This document shows, in pieces, positions 23,253 to 34,480 of a stretch of DNA of 64,000 nucleotides. The notes under the pieces are model-generated. The model was given only the letters and a program-made list of their open reading frames with translations. It searched no databases and had not been told where the DNA came from. Each line of letters starts with the position of its first letter. Within the stretch, counting starts at the first letter, position 1. Origin of the DNA: Trochalopteron elliotii (taxonomy: Eukaryota; Chordata; Aves; Passeriformes; Leiothrichidae); assembly GCA_024734555.1 (NCBI GenBank), contig JANPWX010000162.1, positions 746,440-810,439 on the forward strand. Direction: 5' to 3'. Position numbers and translations under genes: made by a program.

Positions 23253-25336
23253 GAAGGCTTGTCTTATTGCAAGTCCACAGGGTCTTGTGAAGGGCACTCC
23301 ATCACTATTCATTGAGAACCTCATGGATATGAAGGAGCAAACATCACAAGCAGGTACCTCCTGGCACAGACAAGAACTGTCACCTTTTCCTTCTCCTGGC
23401 CACAGCCTCGGCTGTGCTGTGTCTGAAGCTGAGATTCCTGGGACTCCTCCTGCCTGAGAATGGGCAGAGGTTGGCAGTGAGGGTATTTAAAGTGCTCTCT
23501 TGGTTTTGAAATACTGCAGGGGGGCACCAGGGAATGGAGCAGAGCTGTGGGATGAAAGGAGGGGGCTGCTGCTCTGAGCTGTCCTTGAGCATGGCAGGCT
23601 CAGCCTCCTGAACATCTTTCCTTGACTCCACACAGTTGTGCCCCTGCTCTGCTCTGCCAGGACCTGAGGAACATGGTACAGCTGCTGGCTATTTATTTTT
23701 CCCCCTGTGTGGGGTGAGGAGGTTCTGTGCCACAGAACGTGGCTCTGGAGAACACTTTAAATTAATCAATTAGGGGAAAAAACGAGCTGTGTGATGTAAA
23801 ATGTCCTTGCTCCATGCGAGTCTTTTGAACTATTAGTTCTCTGGAGGAGATTAATTATGAGCGTACAGAGCTAATGCCCTCTTAATGGAATCAGTTATTC
23901 AGTTTAAGGAGTCCTGGGTACTGAGCACGCAGGCATTAGATATTCATTGTGTAAGTTCCAGATCAAACAGGAGAGGATCAAGCTGATCAGGGCTCTTTAC
24001 TCTGCCGAGCTGAGCCACACGTGCTGATCTGAGGCGAGTCACAGACTGGGAGTTGCTTTAATTGTCTCCTCTGTATGTAATGCCAGAAACTGGCTTTTAA
24101 CCTGCAGTAAAAGGGTTATTTACAAAGTGCATACATTTGCATCTCAACTACCTCTCCTCGGCTTACTGAAACTTGGAGATGAGCTCTTGGCTTCTCCTGG
24201 CTGCTGAGTTGCAGGAATATTCCTCCCCACATCCTGCACGGCTTTCTCTGCTTCTCATTCCAACCTGAATTATCCATTTTTACTGTCTGTGGCTTTAGGT
24301 GCCCATTTTAAGGTAGCAAAGGCCTGAGCTCACATGGCTCCCAGCAGCCTCGTTAGTAATTGGAACAATTAAGGATGAGATGTGCAGACACTCCAAATTG
24401 CAACACCAAGAGCAAATTCACTTATTCAGTGGCAAATTGCAAACGGGGAATTGAAAGCAGCAATCTTTGAGAGAATTCGAGAGGGAAGGAGAGGATCTTT
24501 CCGGAATACCTGAAGCCCCTCTAGGACTCTTTCAGAAAGACACCTTTGGGGCAAAAAGGGTTTATTAGCTGGGGTGAGGATATGAGAAGGCAAGAAGGGC
24601 TGTGAGCTTGGCAATCTGATGAAAGTGCCTTTTTTTTTTTTTTTTTAATAGATTCAACCCAGAAAACTTGTCTGCAGTCTGGCCCCAAACACAGCCTTCC
24701 TAGAGAGGCAAAACCTATTTTTTTTTTGTAGGCCAGTCTACTCAGATGTATCATGGACCTGACTGGTGGTGCAGCTTTCTCACTATGGCAGCCAGATCCA
24801 TCTCCAGCGTTATTCTTTTTCCATGGTAGAAACAAAACATTTGCTAAACTGAAGAACATTCATTAGCACACAATGGGAACGACCCAGTATTTTGGTTTCC
24901 CACTTGTCTAATTAGTTTTTGCAGATTAGCAAGCAGAACAGCTGAACAATCAATTGGACATATTAATCAGGCCTATTTTGGAAGCTTTAAATAGAGAATA
25001 TGTTTAGTCTCTTCTTTCATTTAGGATATAATGGCTGGTAAATGGACACACAGAGCATAAATTACACCCTCTAACAAGATGAGAGGAGAAAATGGTGTAG
25101 TGGAAATACGGGAAGCTGGAGCATTTATTGTCAGCTCATTGAGTTGCAGCCTCTCAATCTGATGAGCAAAGGGGGATGCTGAGCCCCAGCCTCACCACGT
25201 GCCCCAGCTCCATCCCCTCTCTTTCCTCCTTGCAGCCACTGGTGAGGGCTGTTCTGATGGAGCATCCAAGAGCTCCATATCCCTCCTAGGACATGTGACA
25301 AGTGGCAGGGAAAAAACGCAGCAGAGGACAAGAGAT
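23253..25336. other. Unique noncoding DNA, AT-rich candidate element near 23750-24130
   Basis: The block 23750-24130 has words such as attaattatgagcg and taatggaatcagttattc and no long frame, a texture typical of noncoding regulatory elements. A T run lies near 24631-24647. No gene is supported. Confidence 0.35.
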
Positions 25337-25432
25337 TGGGATGGGATGGGATGGGATGGGATGGGATGGGATGGGATGGGATGGGATGGGATGGGATGGG
25401 ATGGGATGGGATGGGATGGGATGGGATGGGAG
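25337..25432. repeat. ATGGG pentamer microsatellite, about 19 perfect units
   Basis: An essentially perfect array of ATGGG, the same motif and phase as at 16346-16442. The perfection suggests that this array is young or actively changing in length. The frames through it in several phases are repeat products. Confidence 0.97.
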
Positions 25433-26446
25433 GTCTCAAAAACCACACCAGGAACAGTTCCTGGCAGAAACATCCCAGCCAATGCCTCTGGCTCTGCACA
25501 GGAATGAATTTCCATGTGGGATCCCAGCTAGAGCTACTCCCACCTCCTTCCTTGGAGGCTGAGGAACAGGCAGCCATGGCTTACATTTCTTTGCTGCACT
25601 TCCTAGCAAAAAGGGGCTGTATCCAGCTGGGATGGCTGGCAGGTACGAGTGGGGAGGAGGTTTGAGGTGCTTTGTTCTTCAGGTGGTCGTGACACGGGCA
25701 GAATCTTCTCTAAGCAGCAGAATGGCTGAGCAGGGTGGCCTGGTGGTCATTGTGCAGCTCAAAGTCAAACTTGAGAGTGAGGTGCCTGACTTAGGCGGGA
25801 GGGAGGGGAAGCAGACGGTGTCTGCGTGCCCACAACTGCTGGGAGAGCTCTGGCTATCAAAAGAACAAGGTCAGATGAGAGAGAAATCTTTTGTATCTGA
25901 AAACCTCTGCTATCAGATCCCCAGCGCTGGAGCTGACTCATACCTGAGCAGTGCTGCTGTCTGTAGGTGTGAGGCAGACACAGAGTTATGTTTGATACAT
26001 TATTCCTATTTGCAAAGGTTCAATAAAAAATGTGTGGGTTGTTGCAAATTATTTCTCCCATCCTTCTTGCAATGAAGTTAACAGCTGAGTGCATTCAAAT
26101 GCATCAGTTGTATAAATTCGTAGGGCATTTTCGTGTTTCAATCTAGTTATGTATTTCTAGTTGACCAAACATGTTCAAATTACCATTAACTGCAATCCTA
26201 TCACTTGGTTCACTGAGCAGAAAGCCAATATCTGTGTTTTAACCCTTGCAGAGCTGAGGCTGGAGATGGAAAGAGGGGAAGGAGGAAAGAGGGTACACAG
26301 CTCTGATCTCCCTCCCAGCACAGTGAACTCATGTTCTGAGACCTGCCCAACTCATCAAGGCTGCACATCTTGTCCTGGGCCAGTGGTGACCTGTGACACA
26401 ACCACGAACCCATCCCTTCTCCTGGCCCCACAGGGACTTTGCTCCC
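25433..26446. other. Unique noncoding DNA
   Basis: No repeat or exon is recognised. A 147-codon plus-strand frame (25632-26075) has no recognisable domain and is not called. Confidence 0.4.
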
Positions 26447-26509
26447 ACTTCAATGGAGCCATCCATTTCCCATCCCTGGTGTGGCAGGGGAGGTCCCTGG
26501 GCATCCTGT
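26447..26509 (+). repeat. Left unit of a ~63-bp tandem duplication
   Basis: This segment (acttcaatggagcc...gggcatcctgt) recurs at 26974-27036 with a few differences, including a 3-bp length change. The final stretch of more than 30 bp is identical. The two units are separated only by the LTR at 26510-26969, so they were adjacent before that LTR inserted. Confidence 0.85.
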
Positions 26510-26969
26510 GATGCCTTAAGTTTTAGTTTTCATGTTTTTTTCAGATTCTGTGCTGCCCAGGGGTGGAGTTCTGAGCTCACATTCAGTGTTAGTCACCTCT
26601 CTTCACAGAGTAGGTACACAGAACAAATCCTCTTCCTGCTGAAAACTAAGGACAACAAGTACAAGTTTTCAGGCCCAAAAGCACAAACAAGAGTGGCTGA
26701 AGAAAGGAAACAAGAGGGATGGGACTGCATAACTGAAGCTGTAATTGGACAATTAAACCCCAATATGCAAATGGACCAAAACTTATAAAAAGTTTGAGAC
26801 CTTGTGACCGTTTGTCCATTTTGTGACCATTTTGGGTCCGCCTTGGGTGTAGCCCTGGCCAGGCTCTTGTCCTGCCCAAGGTGTACCCTAAAGGCCTTTC
26901 AATAAATATCTACTTTATTCTCTTAGCTCTGTCCAGTCTCTGTTCCAGCTCAGCCTTCCCAAGGCAGCA
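26510..26969 (+). mobile_element. Solo LTR, family A copy 6 (subfamily 2), inside a tandem duplication
   Basis: This 460-bp LTR in plus orientation has (T)GATGCCTTAAG at its 5' end, an acttataaaaag TATA segment near 26781, an AATAAA signal near 26901 and GGCAGCA at its 3' end. CTGT flanks it on both sides (26506-26509 and 26970-26973) if the first T of the LTR is lost or shared. It shares with copy 8 a U3 segment (gtgctgcccaggggt) that differs from copies 1-5, 7 and 9, so the two form a subfamily. Confidence 0.86.
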
Positions 26970-26973
26970 CTGT

Positions 26974-27036
26974 ACTTCAGTTCAGTGGAGCCACCCCCAT
27001 CCCTGGTGTGGCAGGGGAGGTCCCTGGGCATCCTGT
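26974..27036 (+). repeat. Right unit of the ~63-bp tandem duplication
   Basis: Matches 26447-26509. The sequence after it (acctcacaggctgc) continues from the CTGT target, which matches the order expected if the LTR entered the end of the left unit. Confidence 0.85.
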
Positions 27037-27087
27037 ACCTCACAGGCTGCACCCCTGCCCCACCGCCCACGGGGCTCCCAGTCCTGG

Positions 27088-27390
27088 TGATGCCTTGGGG
27101 TATCACACTTTTATAAGTTTGCATACTGGGGGTTAATCTTCCAATTACAGCTTCAGGTAATGAAGTCATTTTACCCCAAGTTTGTTCCCCCCAACTCACT
27201 TTAGTTTCCATCTCTCAGGGCCTGAGGCAGTGAGGTGTCCTTGATTGCCAGGCCTGGAGAGGAATTGTTGTGTCTGACCAAAATGGGGAAGCAGCAGCTC
27301 ACACTGTACACGGAGTTTAGAGTTCTACCCTAAAGAACTGCAGGATTATAAATATATGAAGAATATAAAAGCTGAAATCCTAAGGCATCA
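27088..27390 (-). mobile_element. Truncated LTR, family A copy 7
   Basis: Both terminal sequences are present (TGATGCCTT at 27088 and AAGGCATCA ending at 27390), but only 303 bp lie between them. About 150 bp are missing near the left side, between the TGATGCC end and the tcacacttttataag TATA segment. The deletion removes the poly(A) signal, so any transcript started here would not be processed at the usual site. The rest is close to copies 1, 3 and 9. It lies in opposite orientation to copy 6, only 118 bp away. Confidence 0.83.
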
Positions 27391-29586
27391 GGTTCAGTGC
27401 TGTGTCCAGCTCCAGTGGTGAGGGGACACATGTCGCAGTATTCCCTTGGCTGTGGCTGCTGCCTGGATCCCTGCCTGGCTGGTGAAGGGCTGTAAGTTCT
27501 TTTATGACTGCCCTCATTTCTTTTTGTCCTTCCAAGGGGTCTCCCTGCACTGCTGGGTGCTCTGTGAATTATTTAATGTCCCACTTAGGTTTTTAAAGCT
27601 GCTGCATCCCGCATGAGCTAAGCTGAAATGAGGCTCTCCCATGAATAAATGCCTCTGCAGAGCCAGGGCTGACCATCAGACTGGTTTAACCCTCCCCTCT
27701 GGCATCCTGCAGTGATGTCCTGTGCTCTCCAGCACCCTGATGGATCAGACCAACAATAAATATTTAACCTGCCTGTACCCCCAGGTCAGCAGAGCATGTC
27801 AGGCACCTCACTGAGAATGTCCCTCACTGGGGTGACCCTGTGGCAGTACCACTCAGGGACTAAATCTGGGGACAGATTATGGTGCAAGAGTCTGATGTTG
27901 CCTTCCCTGGTGCTGCAGCAGCCCCAGCCTGACCCATGTACACGTTTCCCAGGGCTGGAATCCAAGTGTTTGCACTGGTGGAGCAGCTGTGGAGATGTGC
28001 AGTGCAGCCTGTGACACAGAATGGACTTTCCTGGCTCTTTCTAAGCCCCACAAGGGAAAAGAAAAGAAAGATAAATGGATGGAAATGAATGTTAAAATCT
28101 CAGCGTGTAGCACATTGGAGATCTGTCTGAATACTGCTGCAAGGAAAATGAGACATGGTCTGAAGTCAGCATGAATGACACTGGAATTACCTTAAAAATT
28201 CACCATATTTTAATGGCTGTGATGCAGGAGAAGTGTTTTTCACCTGCAGTTTGGCACTGCTGCCCTGCTCTGCAGGAACAGCTCAGCTCTGGTGCTGGTA
28301 GTCCATGGGGCATCAACCATTCCAGCGAGCAATCTCTGGGCAAATTATTAGTCAAAATTCTCTTTTCATTGATAATGCCACTTGATGCCAAGCAGAAGTG
28401 GTCTGCTCCAACTCAGCCAGGGCTCCCTCAATGCAAAACAAAGCCCATTCTGGCAGCATGGGCATGAGGGATGTGCTGAGTCTGGGGTCTGGCTCTGGCA
28501 GAAGAGATGGGAAGGAGATCCCTGGGCTGCTGAGGGAGATGCTGGCAGATCTGTGGATGGGGATGCTGATGACACTGAAGATGATTGTGGAGGTGAGGCA
28601 AGGCAGAGCAGACCCACTGATGTACTCCTGAATTCCACACAAAGGCTTGGGGCATGGGAAATATCAGCAGCCAGGAGCAGGCAGCAGTAACCGATAACAG
28701 CCCTGACTACTGCATGTGTCAGCTCAGGACTTGAAAAGCTGGAGCAATAAAAAATAGATAAAGGAACCATTCCAGGCTGCTGCAAGCCCCCTAAATTGCA
28801 CTCCTGACTTTTAACACCCATCTGCCTGGTGCTAAAAAATCAATTTCGTGCAGGTGGTGACAGGATGTGAGGCTGGAGGAGCCGGCTCAGCCCTGCCAGG
28901 ACACCACGGGCTGGGAGGGCAGGGCCCTGCCAGCTCTGGGGGCACAGCAGGGCTGCCAAAGGGGCAGGTCAGAGCTGCCAAGCTGCTGGAGCCAGGCCAG
29001 CCCCACAGCTCGTTCCAGCTACTTTGGAGGAGCAGGAGCAGGCTGATGAGCTCTGGAGCAAAACTCACTGTTTTGATGTTAGATTTAACCTAGGGTCAGC
29101 TGGAAGCTTTCCTGCACCTGGCTGAGGCTCTGCAGCATGAAAGATGCTCATCAGAAAGCATTTCACCTTGATGATATTCTCTTGTCTCCTTTCTGGCAAC
29201 CAGCTAAGACACACCATTAAGGTTATTTTGAGAAGTCAGTTTAACAGAGGCTTTTCTCTCACTTGCTGTATCCCTCCCACGAGACACTGCCTGCCTCGCA
29301 GGGACCAGGCTCAGACTCTTCATGTATTAGTCATTACCCAGGAAGAAGCTATAAATCTAATGAACATGCCAATGTTTCCTCAAGGTACCAGTAGGTACTT
29401 TCAGAAGAATTAATTCCCCGTAAAAATCAGATCAAATAAATAACGTTCGCCTGGGATGTCTGCTACAATTCATCATTCCAGAGCTTAAGACTGGGGAGGA
29501 TCACTGGATCATGTCTCTCTCCTCATTTGTAATGTGGGTACAGTGTGTCTGTGAGGATGTGGCCCTTGTCTGGCTGACTAAAGCCA
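27391..29586. other. Unique noncoding DNA
   Basis: No repeat or gene is identified. The minus-strand 151-codon frame at 28366-28821 overlaps plus-strand frames of similar length and has no recognisable domain. The segment 29140-29460 is AT-rich and could be regulatory. Confidence 0.4.
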
Positions 29587-29608
29587 AGTGGGGTTGGGTT
29601 GGGTTGGG
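29587..29608. repeat. Short GGGTT run
   Basis: About four tandem copies of the pentamer GGGTT. It is not the vertebrate telomere repeat (TTAGGG). Confidence 0.8.
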
Positions 29609-30370
29609 CTCCTCTCCCAGCCATGGACAGCACACCCCTTCCCTGGCAGCACATTCATCTGCTCTATCTATCTCTTTTCTGCCTGATGTGAACATTCCCT
29701 CTAATCCTCCTTCCATCTGTCCACTTGTTTTGCAGGTGCAGCCCAGGAGCTGCTGGTCTCATTGGCAGGTGAGTGTAAAATCCAGAGAACAGGTGGAAAA
29801 AAGCCACTGAATGGTGGGTGCTTGTCGTGGTCACTGCTCCAGAGTCTCACCTTTGGAGAAAGGGGAAAAAGGCCTCACAGCTTTTGCCTTAATTAGTGTC
29901 TAGCCTCCGTGCAGCTTGACATCTCCATTTAATTTTGTTTGCAATATACATGCAGAGGAGAATGATAATGTAATACTGTAATGATCGTTCCTGAGACAGT
30001 CACTTATTCAAAATATTACTCCTGTTTAATCAGTGCAGCCAAGTGATTTATTGACTTGCATAACCAATCTTGCCTGGCGTCTCACTGTAATTAAAACAGC
30101 GACGTTCCCTGAGTCCATCACACGCAGTAAATTGTAAAGAGCCTTGTCAGGGGGACATTAATGCTGAGGATTCACACGGGTGACAGGCAGGTCCCTCAGA
30201 GCTGGGCTCATCCTCTGCAGAAGTGTGATTTTAGATGGTGGAGCTGCCTCCTCTTTCCCAATAAGCACCTCCTGTGGAAAAGCTGTTGGGGAGGATTCAG
30301 GCAGAGCTCTCAGGTCCACACATCACACACACCATGGGTAGCTCAGCAAAGAGAGGCAAGAATGGTTCTG
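29609..30370. other. Unique noncoding DNA, AT-rich block 29880-30150
   Basis: The block 29880-30150 (words such as ccatttaattttg and gtaatactgtaatgatcg) resembles a noncoding conserved element. The rest shows nothing recognisable. Confidence 0.35.
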
Positions 30371-30951
30371 GGCCCCTCAGTTTAGGAAGGACATTGAGTG
30401 CTGTGTCCAGCTCTGGCCCCTCAGTTTAGGAAGGACATTGAGACTCTTGAGCACATCCAGAGGAGGCCACGAGGCTGGTGAGGGGCTTGGAACACAAAAA
30501 CCCTGTGAGGAACGACTGAGGGAGCTGGGGTTGTTTATCCTGGAGAAAAGGAGACTCAGGGGTGACCTTATCACTCTCTACAACCTCCTGAAAGGTGGCT
30601 GTGCTCAGCTGGGGTTGGTCTCTTTCTCCAGGCAGCACTGACAGAACCAGAGGACACAGCCTTAAGTCACACCAAGGGAAATATAGGCTGGATATTAGGA
30701 AAAAGTTCTTTACAGCAAGGGCAATTTAGGTTGGATATTAGGAAAAAGTTTTTTACAGAAAGGGTGATAAAGTGCTGGAATGCTCTGCCTGGGGAGGTGG
30801 TGGAGTCACCATCCCTGGATGTGTTTAAAACAAGACTGGATGTGGCACTTGGTGCCATGGTTTAGTTGAGGTGTTGGGGCTGGGTTGGACTCAGTGATCT
30901 TGAAGGTCTCTTCCAACCTAGTCATTCTGTGATTCTGTGATTCTGTGAAGA
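30371..30951 (+). mobile_element. CR1 LINE 3' fragment with two internal duplications
   Basis: Classic CR1 3' sequence in order: ctgtgtccagctctgg, gagctggggttgtttatcc, ctggaatgctctgcctgggg, tggatgtggcacttgg, ggttggactcagtgatc and a tail of ATTCTGTG repeats at 30925-30948. It is 5' truncated. Two internal tandem duplications are visible. One has a 44-bp period at the left (30371-30398 against 30415-30442). The other has a 43-bp period (30685-30721 against 30728-30764) in the ggatattaggaaaaagtt segment. The second is shared with the CR1 at 40670, the first is not testable there. The short frames are remnants without an intact domain. Confidence 0.93.
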
Positions 30952-32366
30952 AAGGCCTTTTGTATGATGTGTTCCAGCAAAAGTCTATTCCAGCATGCCA
31001 AAGGGAATCAGGAACAAAGCTGAGCCAGAGAAGGGACATTTAGGGCTTTTGCCAGGAGTGGTCTAGGGGAGTAAATCTTTGTTTCTATCAGATATCAGGA
31101 GATACTTGATCCCTTCTCGATTCATGGAGGGAGGTGAGTATGAGAAGCTCAGTGATGCTTAGTCTGGACCAGAGGAGACCCCAAAGCTGGGGCAGGAACT
31201 GAGAACTCTGAGTGAGCTGTTTGCTTCTCTCCAGGCCTTGGCAGGAGTCGACAAATTTGCAGCCTTGGAGGCAGAAAGTGATGGTGACAACAAGTGTTTG
31301 AAATGCCATGAGGAAATCTGGTGCTCCTGGCTGTGAAGAAGGGGAAGGTCTTGCTCTGTCCCCACTCCCCTTCCCCTGCCCGAGCTTTCCCAGCAGCTCC
31401 CAGTGGCCCAAGGCACCAGATCATCCTGACCACTGATAATTTCACTTTTATTACTGGAGAGTTTGTGAAAATCAGTTTCTTTTTATCTCAAGTCAAATTC
31501 CAACAACCAAAACTCAGATATTCTTTAAAAAAAAATACAGTGGAAGATGTCAGCTTGTCATTGAGAAAAGAACAACTGTCAAAACCCAAAGATTTTCTGC
31601 CAAAACCCTCTGAAAAATGTTGGCTGAAAACTGCAGAGCATGAGAAGCCAGTCCAAAAGAGTCAGTTTGGGTGTTGTCAGCCTTTTTTTGACAAAAATCC
31701 TAAATATTTTGAAGAAAGGGGCAGCTTCCAGGAATTCCTGTTTTCAGCAGCTCCATCTTCTGTAGGTTCTGACCCAGAATTCCCTAATGGGAGCCACGCT
31801 GGTGCCCCCAGCCTGACCCACAGGAGCCATGGGGGAGAAAATCGTGGTTTCAGTGGAGCTTGGTGCCTCCTCGCTGCCCCAAGACCCTCCCCAGGAAGGG
31901 ACAGATCAGGTGGGGAATTGGAGAAGAGAAAGTGCCTTCAGCCCTGCTTTTATTCCTGGTTTTTTGTTGGCATGACCCTGCCCTGCCCGGGAAGGATGCT
32001 CAGAGCTGTACTCACCATCAGCCACGCCAGCCCCTCACTCCTGGGCAGGGAGGAGAGGTCTGGGGGAGGCAAAGGAATTCCTGCTGTGGAAATGGAAAGC
32101 CGAGAGCAGCTGCCTGCAGTGAAACCATTAGCCCGAGGCAGCCAGCTCAGAGAGGGCTGGGGGCAGGCAGGGAAGGGACACGAGGTGCTGCAGGGCAGAG
32201 AAAACCATCTGGATGACACTTGACTCTCACCCCAGGCTCTCAGCCGTGTGCTGGAGTGCTGGGATGTTATTAAAATCCCAGGAAAGGACTTGGGGCTCTC
32301 ACCTGCCTCGGCTGCCTCATGCTGGGTTTGCTGAGCTGGAGCAGCCTGTGTGGTGGGATCTGCCAG
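30952..32366. other. Unique noncoding DNA with a 300-codon open frame of doubtful status
   Basis: The plus-strand frame 31321-32223 is one of the longest in the window that is not made of a tandem repeat. Its translation starts with a lysine- and proline-rich part and continues in low-complexity Gly/Ser/Pro sequence. I recognise no domain, signal peptide or membrane segment. A frame of this length in 64 kb of GC-moderate DNA is compatible with chance. Overlapping minus-strand frames exist. It is noted but not called as a gene. Confidence 0.35.
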
Positions 32367-32815
32367 TGATGCCTGAAGTTTTAGTTTCCACGTTTTTCAG
32401 GTTCTGTGCTGCCCAGGGGTGCAGCTCTGAGCCTCACAGTCAGTGTCACTCAGCTCTGCACACAGCAGGGACACAAAACAAATCCTTTTCCTGCTGCACA
32501 CCAAGGACAACTTTCAGGCCCAAAAGCACAAACAAGGGTGAACTGGAAGGAGGAACAAGAAGGATGAGACCTCACAACCTGAAGCTGTAATTGGACAATT
32601 AAACCCCAATATGCAAATGGACCAAAACTTATACAAGTGTGAGACCTCATGACGGGTCAGTCATTTTTGTGATCATTCTTAGTCCACCTTGGGTGTAGCC
32701 CTGGCCAGGCTCTTGCACTGCCCAAGATGTACCCTAAAGGCCTTTTAATAAATATCTACTTTATTCTCTAGCTCTGTCCAGTCTCTCTTTCAGCTCAGCC
32801 TTCCCAAGGCATCCA
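32367..32815 (+). mobile_element. Solo LTR, family A copy 8 (subfamily 2), with 4-bp target duplication
   Basis: This 449-bp LTR in plus orientation starts TGATGCCTGAAG, has a TATA-like acttatacaag near 32627 and an AATAAA signal near 32747, and ends GGCATCCA. CCAG flanks it on both sides (32363-32366 and 32816-32819), a perfect 4-bp target duplication. Its U3 shares the gtgctgcccaggggt segment with copy 6. The two also agree in the aaaccccaatatgcaaatgg region. Confidence 0.9.
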
Positions 32816-32819
32816 CCAG

Positions 32820-33849
32820 CACAGGCAGAGCCACACCCCACATTGCCCAGCCTGGCAGCCCCTGGAGCAGCTGAGAGGTTATTTCATGCTTGGGTGGCCT
32901 GACAAACAGGAGTGATTTATGGCTCCTGGGGCTGCTGTTCATCACTGCCCAGGGCAGCGTGTGGGGAGACTCGGTGTGAACCATGCTCAGAAACATCTGG
33001 GCTTTCCTTCTTTAAATTAAAGGTGTAGCTGATGAACTGTGAGGTGAGGGGACAGAAAGGTGTCCAACCCTGAATGTTGCCCCACAGTGCCTGTCAGGAG
33101 CAGCACACACAGAGCAGAACAACACAGACGTGCACATATCTGGAGAGAAAGCCCAGAGGTGTGAGAGCAGACAGAAATCACCACCAGTGGCTCTCCTGGC
33201 CCTGCTGGACCAGGAGGGGAAGGGGATCGTGCTGGGGGCTCACAGAGCCATCACAGCCCCCGGGCATGCAGGGTCGGAGGAAAGTGTCACTAAAAGCCTG
33301 TCCCCAGCCTGCTGGCTGTCACGGCAGCCCTCAGCACTGCCAGAGATGTCACTGTGGGGCTGGGGCAACACGACCCAGCCGCGGGTCACGGCGCCAGGAG
33401 CTCTCGGGCAGGAAACAGCCGCGGACACGCGTGACCAGGTCGGGGACAGAGCTGGTGTCACCGAGGTTATGCTGGACCCCGTGTCAGGCACTGCCCCACA
33501 GTCCTGCCCTACCCGTGCCACGCAGAGGTGTCCTGGCTGTCCCCAGCCACCTTCCAGGGCGCTGAGGTGGCACCTGCTGGGAGGTGGCAGCCAGAGATGC
33601 TTCCAGCAGCGCCCGGTGACAGAGAACTGCTGAACAATCTGTCACCTCTTCCGTGTCCCCAGGGTGTGTGTCCTGTGTGTGCACTGCACGCAGGGGGAGA
33701 CTCCTGTCCGGGACCCGGCTGCATCTGGAAAATGGAATTTGCAAGGGCTCAGCAGCCCGAGGGAAAGGTTTTACTGTCTGGAAATTATGCCTTGCTCAGA
33801 AAGTAACATCGGCTCTTTGTTTAGCGTGTAACCATAGGAGACCCTCTCC
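32820..33849. other. Unique noncoding DNA, GC-rich towards the right
   Basis: No repeat or exon is recognised. Two overlapping plus-strand frames (163 and 167 codons, 33074-33633) are open in different phases over the same DNA, as expected for GC-rich chance frames. Confidence 0.4.
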
Positions 33850-34260
33850 CGGCGTGTGAGCAGGTGAATGGGGGGTTCTGGGGGCTCCCCGGCTGTGCAG
33901 CCCCTTCCCCAGCTCGCAGCCCTCGGGCAGAGCCTGTGGATGGAGTTTTCGCCTTCCCCCCATCGCAAGATGCGATTGCCACCTACAGTTCTGCAGGCAC
34001 AGGGAGCTCCGGCAGCTCGCCCGCCGCGCGCTCCCGCTCTAGGGCAGCTCTTCGGGCACGATTTCGGCTCCTCCCAAAAGATTCCCGTTCGCCAGGACAT
34101 GGGAATTTTCCTTCTCCTGGGCATGGGAATTTTCCTTCTCCTGGGCATGGGAATTTTCCTTCTCCCAGCCATGGGAATTTTCCTCCTGGATGCGGGTATT
34201 TTCCTCCCGGCGCAATCCCCCGCTCCTGGCTCCGTGCGCAGTGCCTGTGCTCCTCCTCCA
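33850..34260. promoter_or_regulatory. CpG-rich patch, possible CpG island (left part)
   Basis: CpG dinucleotides are frequent (about two dozen in 400 bp by eye), with runs such as ctcgcccgccgcgcgctcc near 34015. A small minisatellite lies inside it. No coding exon is recognised, and several frames are open on both strands because of the base composition. It may be a promoter or enhancer CpG island. The count is approximate. Confidence 0.4.
34098..34207. repeat. 24-bp minisatellite, about 4.5 units
   Basis: Tandem units of the form catgggaattttccttctcc(tggg), with the last units decaying to tgcgggtattttcctcccgg. The 24-bp period is a multiple of three, which keeps frames open on both strands (the minus-strand peptide repeats HAQEKENS). 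Confidence 0.93.
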
Positions 34261-34279
34261 GCCTGTGTACACTGCCTGA

Positions 34280-34480
34280 CAGCGCAGCCCCATCCCCATC
34301 TGTGATTACAAATTAGCAGCCTAATCCGAAATATCTTTTTTTTGCCTGGAGATGCTTGTCTGAATCTGATTTTTAATCTGTCTTTACCAGCTGCTCCTGC
34401 TGCCGCCCTTTGCAATTTATTTTGCATGTGACTTACGCTGGATAAAAAATATCTGCCTAATTTTCTCCGATGTCAAACAT
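34280..34480. promoter_or_regulatory. AT-rich candidate conserved noncoding element
   Basis: Immediately right of the CpG patch is an AT-rich block with words like gattacaaattagcagcc and cctaatccgaaatatc and no repeat. This texture, next to a CpG-rich patch, is common around developmental regulatory elements. It is a guess from composition only. Confidence 0.3.

Noticed and set aside
29587..29608. Interstitial telomere repeat
   Set aside because: The unit is GGGTT, not TTAGGG, and only about four copies exist.
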